Positions 17,143-25,619 of a stretch of DNA of 62,818 nucleotides are shown here, in pieces. The position numbers were made by a program, and so were the translations under genes. This DNA comes from Mycobacterium aquaticum (GTDB lineage: Bacteria; Actinomycetota; Actinomycetes; Mycobacteriales; Mycobacteriaceae), in assembly GCF_002086485.1 (NCBI RefSeq), contig NZ_MVHF01000047.1, positions 1 through 62,818 of the forward strand, in the 5' to 3' direction. A model generated the notes under the pieces. That model saw only the letters and a program-made list of their open reading frames with translations, ran no database searches and had not been told where the DNA came from. The first letter of the stretch is position 1. Each line of letters opens with the position of its first letter.

Positions 17143-18273
17143 TCAGATGACGTCAGGGTCGCCCAGCTCGGACGACGACAACGTGATCCGGCGGACCATC
17201 AGGGTGAGCGTCGCAAGGAATCGGTCTATGGGGTCGTCGAGGTGCCAGCCCATTTCCTCTTCCACCGCGGCAATGCGCGCCGCCACCGTGCTGTGGTGCA
17301 CGTGCAGCTCGGCGGCCGCGGCCCGCAGCGAACCGAACACGCAGAACGCCTCGAACGTATCGATCGCGGATGCCCCCGCCGGAGTCGCGGCAAACTTGTT
17401 GATACGGGCCACATCTGGATTTTGCAGAACCTGTTCACGCGGCAGCTCTGCCAGCAGCTCCAACGCGCTGAGCCGGTCGTAGGCGATGGCACGCCTGCCG
17501 AATCCGGTCGACGACGCAAACCGCAAGGCCCGCAACGCCTGATGCCAGGAGGTGGCGGCTGCGAACACTCCTGTGCAGGAACCGATACCGACCCACGGTC
17601 CGCGATCGGATTCGGTGGTCAGTGGAGCTGGGAAGGCCGTGACGATCGCGGCTTCCAATGCCTCGGCAAGGTCTCGGGTGTCCAGCGCGCCTTGGCACAA
17701 GACGGCAATGGCCGACCCGATCGTCACCGAGCGCACGCTGCGGTCGCCGAGCTGGTCGGTGATGATCCGCAACGCCGCCGGAGGCGAGGCTGCCGACACG
17801 GCCAGGACGCATACCGGCCGGTTCTCGTCGAGCCCCAGCAGACGTATCGCGCGGGCCCGCTCTTCGCGGTACTCCTTGGCCGAGAGCACCACCTCCAGCA
17901 GCGCCGGATCATCGATGTGCAGAGCCACCGCACCTGCCGCCCGGACGCGCAGGGCATGGCGCAGCCGGTCCAACAGGACCGGATCCAGCGGGTATCCCGC
18001 ACCGTCCCGCTCCAGCCACACTTCCGGGTCGACGCCTGACACGGCGTCCGGCACGTGGCGCGTCGGAGGCATCCGGCCTTCGGCGTCGCACCGCAGCACC
18101 TCCCCGGATACCCAGCGCGCGCCGACGGCGCACCCCGCGATCGCCGCCGCAGTCGCCAGCATTCGGTCGGCGCCGGCCTTCGACTCGATGAGGTGGTCGA
18201 ACACCGCGGTGATGCGCAGTACCGAAGCCGCGTCGAGGCCCAATTCAGCTATGTGTACCTGACCCTCGCCCAT
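17143..18273 (-). CDS. PucR/CdaR-type transcriptional regulator
   Basis: A 376-residue regulator with the PucR C-terminal helix-turn-helix: GSLRAAAAELHVHHSTVAAR, then the wing region EEMGWHLDDPIDRFLATL. The middle part resembles the GGDEF-like domain of this family, and the N-terminal third carries no recognised sensor domain. It lies 23 bp after the DUF4012 gene and ~120 bp before the Rieske/KstD-like operon on the same strand. The likely target is that operon. Activation by a pathway intermediate is typical of the family but is inferred here. Confidence 0.82.
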   Translation of the reverse strand: MGEGQVHIAELGLDAASVLRITAVFDHLIESKAGADRMLATAAAIAGCAVGARWVSGEVLRCDAEGRMPPTRHVPDAVSGVDPEVWLERDGAGYPLDPVLLDRLRHALRVRAAGAVALHIDDPALLEVVLSAKEYREERARAIRLLGLDENRPVCVLAVSAASPPAALRIITDQLGDRSVRSVTIGSAIAVLCQGALDTRDLAEALEAAIVTAFPAPLTTESDRGPWVGIGSCTGVFAAATSWHQALRALRFASSTGFGRRAIAYDRLSALELLAELPREQVLQNPDVARINKFAATPAGASAIDTFEAFCVFGSLRAAAAELHVHHSTVAARIAAVEEEMGWHLDDPIDRFLATLTLMVRRITLSSSELGDPDVI

Positions 18274-18296
18274 CGAGCGAGGTTACTGCTCACGGC

Positions 18297-20120
18297 TCAT
18301 CCCGAACATGCGGGCACCGATACCACCGGGGTGACGTTGTCCAGCAACGGCTGCACCGGAACGCGAGGCGCACCCGGAGCTGTCGGCTCGGTGAGCTCAT
18401 ACCGCAATTCGACGGTGTGTCCTGGTTCAATACCCAACTGCGCGTGGAACACTGGGTGATCGCGTTCCGCGCCGGGAAAGATCGTCAATGGCACGCCGTC
18501 GATGGTGGCGTTGGTCAGCTGCGCATTCCTCGTCGCGATGAGTGAGATCCACAGCAGATTGGTACCGACCGGCATGTCGGCCGGTGGTGGCATATCCTTC
18601 GGGAGCCCGTACACGCCGACAACGTAGTCGGGCAGCCCGGTGCCAGGCGCCTTGTTGGTCAACTGGACTGTGACTGTCGATTTCCTGGTCTTGCCATCGC
18701 AGGACTCTGCTGCATATTCGATGTGGCGCGTCAGGTAGTAATCGATCTTGTTTCCGCCGAGGTTGTTGATCACCACCGCCGCGTACGGCGCGGGGTCGTC
18801 CGGCACGATGTGCGCCAGGGCGGTCTGCTCGAGCACCTGCTGTTCGTTCGGTGAGGCGCTCCACACCGCAACGCGGCCTTCACTGACCGCCTTGCCCAAG
18901 GCTTGTAACAGCTCACGTGGCGACTGGACGTGTCCGGTCATCTTCTTGACAACTTCGCCGGCGATATCTTGAAGATATTGCTTTCGTGCGTTGTTGTCAG
19001 CGGCAAAGCGAGAGTACGCAGTCGACTCGGTCAGCTCGACCACATTGTCCTTGGTCACCAGCTCGCCGTCCGCTGTGGTCACGGGCCCCACTGCACCGAG
19101 TATGTAGCTCAGCACCACCGGGTCGATCGCGATGACACCGTCAACACCCATTCCGGATTGCTGCTCCCACATGGACTTCCAGATCTGGGCCGCGTAGGGG
19201 AAATGAGCACTCAGATTGCTGTTGCGAAAATCCGTTGTCGGGGCGTCGAATCCATACTGCGCATCGAAATCTGGGCCCAGGTCGATGGGAGTGAACTCCT
19301 TGTCCAGGGCAGAGTTTCGGGCGAGCGTATCCACGCTCGCAGTGCCGTTGTCGAATCGGACAATGCCGAATGCGCCCAATAGGCCGCCCGTTCCCCTGGC
19401 TTCGGCATTGGTCTGGAACCCCATGAAGTAGGTGCGGGGACCGTCCGCGCCCATCATCGAGGGAGCTACGTGTGCCGCCAATGCCGTATTCCGGAGCAGC
19501 CTCGACACGTCAGCGGTTTGTGTCTGAAGTTCCGCACGAGCGTCGCGGATGACCGACACGTAGTTGGGGTCGGAGATTGCGTCGGCCTGGGCACTGAGTT
19601 TCGTGGCCGCCGTCGATATCGCATCCAATTGAGGTGCCGCGTCACGCAGCAGTTGCACATTCAGGCGTCCGCCGTCGGCAAGCAGCCGACTCGGCGACAA
19701 TGCCTGTCCGACATGCACACCCGGCTGCAAGACTTCGACCACAGTGCCGAGGACGACATCGGATATCTGCTGACCGGTCCGGAACGGGCCGCCCAACCAC
19801 GGAACGACCGATGCGATATCCCACGGCAACGAATGAGTCGCGTCCCGCGCCGCCTGAGCATTGGCATTGGCGTCGTCCACACGCTTCACTGCGTCCTCGA
19901 GGTTGCCCGCCAGGAGCGCTTCTTTCGCCTGCTTGGCGTCGAGGCGGGCTCCCTCAAGGCTCGATTTCGCCTGGACGGCTTCGAAACCCAGCCAGCACAC
20001 GAATGCAACGACTACCAGTGGCAATCCGACAAATATGGCGCGACGCCAACTTCGGGACCTCGGTCGCCGCCTCGACCCGTCATCATCCGTATCGACGGAA
20101 TCACGGTGATCTCTACCCAA
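18297..20120 (-). CDS. DUF4012 membrane-anchored protein of the polysaccharide locus
   Basis: A 607-residue DUF4012 protein. An Arg/Ser-rich cytoplasmic N-terminus is followed by one membrane helix (about residues 28-50), a coiled stretch rich in Ala/Asp/Lys, and a large extracytoplasmic domain. That domain holds the family block around YFMGFQTNAEARGTGGLLGA (near residues 232-251). DUF4012 genes are found beside exopolysaccharide genes in actinobacteria, but the function is unknown. The start is TTG 20120, because a stop codon lies two codons upstream in frame. A weak GGGGA site precedes it. Confidence 0.8.
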   Translation of the reverse strand: MGRDHRDSVDTDDDGSRRRPRSRSWRRAIFVGLPLVVVAFVCWLGFEAVQAKSSLEGARLDAKQAKEALLAGNLEDAVKRVDDANANAQAARDATHSLPWDIASVVPWLGGPFRTGQQISDVVLGTVVEVLQPGVHVGQALSPSRLLADGGRLNVQLLRDAAPQLDAISTAATKLSAQADAISDPNYVSVIRDARAELQTQTADVSRLLRNTALAAHVAPSMMGADGPRTYFMGFQTNAEARGTGGLLGAFGIVRFDNGTASVDTLARNSALDKEFTPIDLGPDFDAQYGFDAPTTDFRNSNLSAHFPYAAQIWKSMWEQQSGMGVDGVIAIDPVVLSYILGAVGPVTTADGELVTKDNVVELTESTAYSRFAADNNARKQYLQDIAGEVVKKMTGHVQSPRELLQALGKAVSEGRVAVWSASPNEQQVLEQTALAHIVPDDPAPYAAVVINNLGGNKIDYYLTRHIEYAAESCDGKTRKSTVTVQLTNKAPGTGLPDYVVGVYGLPKDMPPPADMPVGTNLLWISLIATRNAQLTNATIDGVPLTIFPGAERDHPVFHAQLGIEPGHTVELRYELTEPTAPGAPRVPVQPLLDNVTPVVSVPACSG

Positions 20121-20259
20121 GGTTCATCCCCAAACGAATATCGCGGGAATGCGTGCGCTCAGGCAGGATCCCACATTCGGGTCAGGTCAAACATGCCCCG
20201 GCAGGACCAATGACCTTGAAATACAGAGGTATGGCCAAACCCTCGATACAGAGGGCGTA

Positions 20260-20523
20260 CTACCACTTATGGCCGTAGCACCCGAAATGGAAGATGTTCG
20301 GGAAGAACCACTGATCAGACGACGGCCTGAACACCCGCAACAGATCATGGGAACCCGACCCGAAGAACCATTGCGGTGCACCGCCGGGCCCAAGGACCGC
20401 CGGCGCAGCCGGCGCGGGCACAGTCGGTGCGGCCACGGCGGGCGTGACCGACGTCAGACTCGCTGCGGCCGCGATGGCGCATCCCGCAACGGCGACTCCA
20501 AACTTCGTAGCGACCGTGGTCAT
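20260..20523 (-). CDS. Small secreted protein of the polysaccharide locus
   Basis: An 87-residue protein with a clear Sec signal peptide: hydrophobic core GVAVAGCAIAAAASL and likely cleavage after AVAA near residue 34. A short Pro/Ala linker follows, then an aromatic C-terminus (APQWFFGSGSHDLL, SSDQWFFPNIFHFGCYGHKW). WFF occurs twice. Start ATG 20523 has AGGTGGGG two bases upstream. Earlier in-frame starts would bury the signal peptide. It precedes the DUF4012 gene on the same strand. No family is recognised. It might bind or organise the exported glycan, but that is a guess from position. Confidence 0.65.
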   Translation of the reverse strand: MTTVATKFGVAVAGCAIAAAASLTSVTPAVAAPTVPAPAAPAVLGPGGAPQWFFGSGSHDLLRVFRPSSDQWFFPNIFHFGCYGHKW

Positions 20524-21247
20524 CGCCCCACCTGCCTTTCCTGTCAAAATCCTTTTGCCAGAATCGCACATCGACGTCAACTCGTCAACAGAATCGACAA
20601 ACCGCCGAGCAGGTGCGAACAGGGGTCGGCACGGGTTGCCGAACGGTGCCGGCACCCACGGTTTGCCGACGGGTGATCCGGCCGCGCAACCGCCTCTGTT
20701 TCGACGCCACAACGCCGTGAACAGCTAGCCCTCTTACGTTTGCGATAATTAAATTCCGCCGCGCAAAACAGCTTTAGATGACGTTGCTGAAATTGAATTA
20801 ACGCGTCAATTAACGGTCTGGACGCCTGGGCCGCTCCGGCGTGTCACGGCGTCAATAACCCGCGTTTACCTGCGTGTCTTTCACGGCTGACTGCGATGGA
20901 AACTTGACTAGGACAGCTCCTGTTTGCAATTGAAACAATATTCACTGCCAATTCTGGGAATCCGCCTCAATAACTTTGCTAAAAGCGTTGACGCCCGGCG
21001 AAAACTCTGCGATTGTGACGTCAGCGCCTTCACGGTATGGCAAATGCGAGGCGGGCGAGCCGCAAGGCAGTTGGTACTGGCGCGTGGGAAGGTACACGTG
21101 ATGGTCTCAGGGGTACCGCAGAACAGCCCGCCGGACGTGGCGGCCGATTCGATCAATTGTTTGCTGACTCTAACCTGCGGCCGACTGCGGCTCAGCACGG
21201 AGCGGGCCGCGACCGCACCTATCTCATACCTGGGTAGGTGACGGGCC
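20524..21247. other. Divergent, AT-rich intergenic region of the polysaccharide locus
   Basis: A 724-bp stretch without a convincing gene lies between the divergent small secreted protein and the sugar-nucleotide fusion gene. About 20740-20960 is clearly AT-richer than the rest of the window, with TTAATT-type stretches, a form often bound by Lsr2 in mycobacteria. It holds a candidate plus-strand promoter (20988-21016) and a motif also seen upstream of the oppositely placed operon (20920-20943). Confidence 0.6.
20988..21016 (+). promoter_or_regulatory. Candidate housekeeping promoter for the plus-strand sugar operon
   Basis: TTGACG at 20988-20993, a 17-bp spacer and GATTGT at 21011-21016. The -35 is good and the -10 weak. 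It would leave a leader of about 225 nt before the start at 21248. Confidence 0.35.
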
Positions 21248-23569
21248 ATGCGACGGCGAGCAGTGCTGACGGGTGGCGCCGGATTCGTGGGCTCCCACCT
21301 TGCGGAGCAGCTGTTGGCACACGGCATTGACGTGGTGTGCGTGGACAACTTCGTCACGGGTGCGGCCGAGAATGTCGCGCACCTCCAGAGCCATGAGGGT
21401 TTTCAGCTGATCGAAGCCGATGTCAGCGACTACATCTCCATTCCTGGCCCAGTCGACTACGTTCTGCATTTTGCGTCGCCGGCTTCGCCGGTCGACTACG
21501 CAGAGCTCCCCATCCAAACGATGAAGGTCGGCTCGTTGGGAACGCTGCGCACCTTGGGGTTGGCGAAGCAGAAAGGCGCGCGCTACCTACTGGCGTCGAC
21601 CTCGGAGACCTATGGTGACCCACTGGTTCATCCCCAAACCGAATCTTATTGGGGCAACGTCAATCCGGTCGGTCCTCGATCGTGCTACGACGAGGCGAAA
21701 CGCTTTGCAGAGGCGTTGACCACTTCGTACCGGACGAAGCACGGCGTGAACACCGCGATCATGCGGATCTTCAACACATACGGCCCCCGGATGCGCCCGA
21801 ACGACGGTCGCGTGATCCCGAATTTCATCAACCAGGCCTTGTCCGGCTCTTCGATCACCGTTCAGGGCGACGGTAGTCAGACACGGTCGCTGTGCCACGT
21901 CGACGACCTGGTCGAAGGGGCGCTGCGGCTTCTGTTTTCGGATCTCTCCGGCCCGGTGAACATCGGTAACCCGCACGAGATGACGATCCTGGAACTGGCG
22001 AACCTCGTGCGCGACCTCGCAGGATCTGACTCACGGATCGTGTTCGTCGATCGTGCGAAGGATGATCCGTCGCAGCGTCAACCCGACATCACTGTCGCGC
22101 GCACCGAACTGGACTGGGAACCGAAGGTCGACATCCGCGCGGGTCTGTCCGACGCGATCGCTTGGTTCCGCGATGGGCATGATCAAGCCTCGCACGGCGG
22201 CTCATCGGGGACGGTCGGACGTCAGGCCGGGCAACCATACCGCCACAAGGTCGCGGTTATCGGCACGGGTTATGTCGGCGCAGTCACGTCCACATGCTTG
22301 GCCTCACTCGGTCACGATGTGTGTGGTTTCGACACCGATTCGGCGCGCGCCGGTCAGCTCAACAACGGTCAGGCACCGTTTCACGAGCCGGGACTACCGG
22401 AGCTGCTGAAGTCGACGCTTGCGACAGGCAGGCTGCGATTCACCGACAACCCGTGTGAGGCCTTACCCGACGCGGACTTCGTCTTCCTCTGTGTAGGGAC
22501 GCCGCCAGGCCCCGACGGCTCACCGGATCTCACGCAGCTCGAAAGTGCCATCCAGTCCGTGGCTCCACACCTGCGCGCCGAGGCGGTCATCGTCAACAAG
22601 TCCACGGTGCCTGTGGGCTCGGGCAATTGGACCCGCGCGATGCTCGAGGACGCATTGGAAGGAAACCGGGACCTGGCCTTCCATGTCGTCTCCAACCCGG
22701 AGTTCCTGCGGGAAGGCTCCGCCATCGACGACTTCCTCTACCCGGACCGGATAGTGCTCGGTGGCGCCGACGTGGACGTCAGCCGTGTCGCCGAGCTCTA
22801 CCGGCCAGTGCTGCAGCAGACATTCGCAGGCGGCCGTCGAAAAGTTCGGCCCGCTCTGATCACGACGGGCCTGGCTTCGGCGGAAATGATCAAGTATGCG
22901 GCCAACGCGTTCCTGGCGACGAAGATCAGCTTTGCCAATGAGATGGCGCAGATGTGTGAACTGTTCGGCGCCGACGTACGTCAGGTTCTTCCCGCAATCG
23001 GCGCCGATCACCGGGTAGGCGGTGCGTTCCTGAATTCCGGTGTCGGGTGGGGTGGTTCGTGCTTCGGCAAGGATGTCGCTGCTCTGATCGCGACCGGCCA
23101 GGAGTACGGATACACGCCCTCGATGCTGCAGGCGACTGTCGACATCAACAAGGCTCAGCGGGCGAGCGTCGTGCGCAAGCTGCAACGCGAGCTCCACATG
23201 CTGAAGGGGCGACGGATCGGGATACTCGGTCTGACATTCAAGCCAGGGACCGACGATCTACGCGACGCGCCTGCGCTCGACATTGCCCGGCGACTCCTGG
23301 CTGCCGGAGCCAAAGTATCCGCGTTTGACCCCGTGGTGAAGGTACTGCCGGAAGACCTCTCGGCGGTACGCTTGATGCGCGACGCCTACGACGCGGCAGA
23401 CAGGGCGGACGCGGTTGTGGTTACCACGGAGTGGCCGGAGTTCCGCCTGATAGACCCGGCCGGCCTGCGCCGGGTCATGCGCGGCAACCTCGTGGTCGAC
23501 GGCCGAAACTTCCTGTCCGAAGCCAACTTCAGTGAATCAGGATTGAGGCTGATCGGCTTTGGCTGGTAA
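21248..23569 (+). CDS. Bifunctional UDP-xylose synthase / UDP-glucose 6-dehydrogenase fusion
   Basis: One 773-residue protein carries two enzymes. Residues 1-~312 are an extended SDR of the UDP-glucuronate decarboxylase (UXS) type: GGAGFVG at 9-15, the HFASPASP loop, TSETYGDP with Glu120, and Tyr147-x3-Lys151 in CYDEAKR. After a Gly/Ser/His-rich linker (~312-332), residues ~333-773 form a UDP-glucose dehydrogenase. It has GTGYVG at 339-344, NPEFLREG with Glu485, and the catalytic Cys605 in GGSCFGKD. Together they could turn UDP-Glc into UDP-GlcA and then UDP-Xyl. The start ATG 21248 has AGGTGA upstream. It heads the plus-strand operon. No frameshift is needed, as the frame is open throughout. 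Confidence 0.88.
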   Translation: MRRRAVLTGGAGFVGSHLAEQLLAHGIDVVCVDNFVTGAAENVAHLQSHEGFQLIEADVSDYISIPGPVDYVLHFASPASPVDYAELPIQTMKVGSLGTLRTLGLAKQKGARYLLASTSETYGDPLVHPQTESYWGNVNPVGPRSCYDEAKRFAEALTTSYRTKHGVNTAIMRIFNTYGPRMRPNDGRVIPNFINQALSGSSITVQGDGSQTRSLCHVDDLVEGALRLLFSDLSGPVNIGNPHEMTILELANLVRDLAGSDSRIVFVDRAKDDPSQRQPDITVARTELDWEPKVDIRAGLSDAIAWFRDGHDQASHGGSSGTVGRQAGQPYRHKVAVIGTGYVGAVTSTCLASLGHDVCGFDTDSARAGQLNNGQAPFHEPGLPELLKSTLATGRLRFTDNPCEALPDADFVFLCVGTPPGPDGSPDLTQLESAIQSVAPHLRAEAVIVNKSTVPVGSGNWTRAMLEDALEGNRDLAFHVVSNPEFLREGSAIDDFLYPDRIVLGGADVDVSRVAELYRPVLQQTFAGGRRKVRPALITTGLASAEMIKYAANAFLATKISFANEMAQMCELFGADVRQVLPAIGADHRVGGAFLNSGVGWGGSCFGKDVAALIATGQEYGYTPSMLQATVDINKAQRASVVRKLQRELHMLKGRRIGILGLTFKPGTDDLRDAPALDIARRLLAAGAKVSAFDPVVKVLPEDLSAVRLMRDAYDAADRADAVVVTTEWPEFRLIDPAGLRRVMRGNLVVDGRNFLSEANFSESGLRLIGFGW

Positions 23570-23611
23570 CCGGGCAATCTCCGATGCCGCGCCAGGCCGA
23601 CCGGTGCAGCC

Positions 23612-24700
23612 ATGACGCGCATTACGGTGATTCGTCCCGACGAACTCGGCCCCTGTGAGATTTCGGCCTGGCGCGATATGCAGGCGCGAACCCCGGCCCT
23701 GCAAAGCCCCTTCCTCTCACCCGACTTCACAATCGCGGTGGCCACGATGCGAGCCGGCGCCCGCGTGGCAGTACTCCGAGACGGGCAGCGCATCGTGGGG
23801 TTTTTCCCCCATGAGCGGCGAGCACTGGGAATCGGCTCGGCCATCGGCATGGGATTCTCCGACTGTCAGGGCTTGATCCACGAACCGGATCTTGTGTGGG
23901 ACGCGCGAGAGTTACTCGGAAAATCAGATCTCACCGTGTGGCAGTTCGATCACCTGCTGGCGGATCAACGTCCCTTCGCGCCGTTTCACCACCGCGCGGT
24001 CCGGTCGCCGATCATCGACTTGAGCCACGGCTACGAGGATTATCTGTCCCGGCGAAAATCGGAGCGATGCAACGTGGTTCAGACCACGTGGCGGAAGCGC
24101 CGAAAGCTGGAACGCGAAATCGGCGCGCTCGATTTCGTGTACGACAGCCGGGATCCGGCCTTGCTCCGAAAGGTCATGCGTTGGAAGTCAGCTCAGTGGC
24201 TTCGGACCGGGCAGCCCGACAAGTTTGCCGATGCGCCGATGACCGGTCTCATGAGCGACTTGTTCGCAACCCGTGAGCCTGGTTGTGTCGGCACACTGTC
24301 AGTCCTGCGCGCGGACGGTAACCCCATCGCCGGGCACTTTGGAATGCGCTCCGGCTCGGTGCTCACATCATGGTTTCCCGCGTATGACCCGGAGTTCACC
24401 AAGCACTCTCCGGGGATACTGATGTTCTTCCTCATGGCCGAGGCGGCGGCCGGCGACGGCATTCGCCATATCGATCTCGGGAAGGGGGAAATGCGCTACA
24501 AGGATTCGCTCGCAAACGGCGAGATCGCAATTGCCGAAGGTTCTGTTGACCGGTCATTCGCGATGGGAGCATTGCAGCGCGTCCGGTATCTGCCAGACCA
24601 TCAGCTCAAACCGTGGCTCCGCCGCCACTCCCAGGCTCACGCTGCAGTTCGCCGCGTGCGCGACGGACTGCGCGTGGCTCAGCGTCTTGGCACACGGTAG
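23612..24700 (+). CDS. GNAT acyltransferase of the CelD/BcsL (FemAB-like) group
   Basis: A 362-residue protein of the acetyltransferase group often annotated as cellulose-biosynthesis protein CelD or BioF2-like. Conserved spots include ALQSPFLSPDF near the N-terminus, the mid-protein RRKSERCNVVQTTWRKRRKL basic helix, and the GNAT-like C-terminal region with HIDLGKGEMRYKD. Family members are common in exopolysaccharide loci and probably acylate a sugar or lipid-linked intermediate. It follows the fusion gene by 42 bp, in the same operon. The substrate is not known. Confidence 0.78.
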   Translation: MTRITVIRPDELGPCEISAWRDMQARTPALQSPFLSPDFTIAVATMRAGARVAVLRDGQRIVGFFPHERRALGIGSAIGMGFSDCQGLIHEPDLVWDARELLGKSDLTVWQFDHLLADQRPFAPFHHRAVRSPIIDLSHGYEDYLSRRKSERCNVVQTTWRKRRKLEREIGALDFVYDSRDPALLRKVMRWKSAQWLRTGQPDKFADAPMTGLMSDLFATREPGCVGTLSVLRADGNPIAGHFGMRSGSVLTSWFPAYDPEFTKHSPGILMFFLMAEAAAGDGIRHIDLGKGEMRYKDSLANGEIAIAEGSVDRSFAMGALQRVRYLPDHQLKPWLRRHSQAHAAVRRVRDGLRVAQRLGTR

Positions 24701-24799
24701 ACCAAAGAAACCACGAGTCGCCGAACTCCCGGGAGGTGCGCGATCAAACTTCGACAAATCAGCAAAATTGGCGACATCGATCGTTTCAGCGAGCCGAGC

Positions 24800-25513
24800 G
24801 TGGTCAGCCAGTATTCGCGTGACTTCGAATTGCGCGAGGCGGAGCGTGACCTGTTCGGTCGTCATTTGATCCCTGGCATGTCGATCCTCGACTTGGGTGT
24901 CGGCGGCGGCAGAACCACCGCCTACCTTGCGGAGTCGGCTGCTCGGTACGTCGGCGTCGACATCTCCGAGGCCATGGTCCGCGCTTGCATGGCGCGCTAC
25001 CCCAACGAGCGCTTCGAACTCTGCGACGCCTCCGATTTGAGCCGCTTTCCTGACGAAGACTTCGACGCGGTGGTCTTTTCGTTCAACGGCATCGATTACC
25101 TCACTGCCGAGGGACGGTCGCGCTGCTTGTCCGAAGTTGCCCGGGTCCTCGTCGCTGGCGGCAAGTTCATCTTTTCGTCCCACAACGCACGACACCTCGC
25201 CTTCGCGCCAAGACTGAGAGACGCGAGCGTATTTCGAGGCGTCTTGCGCATCGGACGGGCGGGTGTGCGGTCAGTGCCGTTGGCCGCGAGGACGATGCGG
25301 GCGGGCTGTTTCAGGACGGGCGAGGGCTACACGTGGGATCCGGAGTACGGGGGCATCTGGACCTATGTCTCCACACCTGCGACGCTGAAACCCCAACTGT
25401 CCGCGGCCGGGTTCGAGGTTGCCGACATCATCAGCGGAGCGCGGCCGGATCCGAAGCCGATGTGGTTCACGCCCTACTACCACTACGCGTGTACTCGTGC
25501 GGCTCGTTCATGA
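24800..25513 (+). CDS. Class I SAM-dependent methyltransferase
   Basis: A ~237-residue methyltransferase. Motif I is SILDLGVGGGRT, the acidic end of beta2 is YVGVDISEAM, motif II/III is DFDAVVFSFNGIDYL, and LVAGGKFIFSSHN follows. It could O-methylate a sugar of the repeat unit. The start is unclear. The first ordinary start is GTG 24800, but the frame is open back to the previous gene's stop at 24700, and the extra residues (IGDIDRFSEPSV...) look like a genuine N-terminus. A GGAGGTG site sits four bases before an in-frame ATC at 24743, so a rare ATC start is possible. Confidence 0.8.
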   Translation: MVSQYSRDFELREAERDLFGRHLIPGMSILDLGVGGGRTTAYLAESAARYVGVDISEAMVRACMARYPNERFELCDASDLSRFPDEDFDAVVFSFNGIDYLTAEGRSRCLSEVARVLVAGGKFIFSSHNARHLAFAPRLRDASVFRGVLRIGRAGVRSVPLAARTMRAGCFRTGEGYTWDPEYGGIWTYVSTPATLKPQLSAAGFEVADIISGARPDPKPMWFTPYYHYACTRAARS

Positions 25514-25619
25514 CCGTGGGTATCGCGGTGCGTGAATATGGCTGGAGCACTCGTTTGTTCGGGCAAACAACCGACGCCGAGCGCCACCGGCATCACCGAT
25601 GTGCACCGGGAGACGGCCG

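Noticed and set aside
20908..21357. Minus-strand 149-codon frame across the AT-rich intergenic region
   Set aside because: It runs into the fusion gene, has no family likeness and would occupy that gene's promoter.
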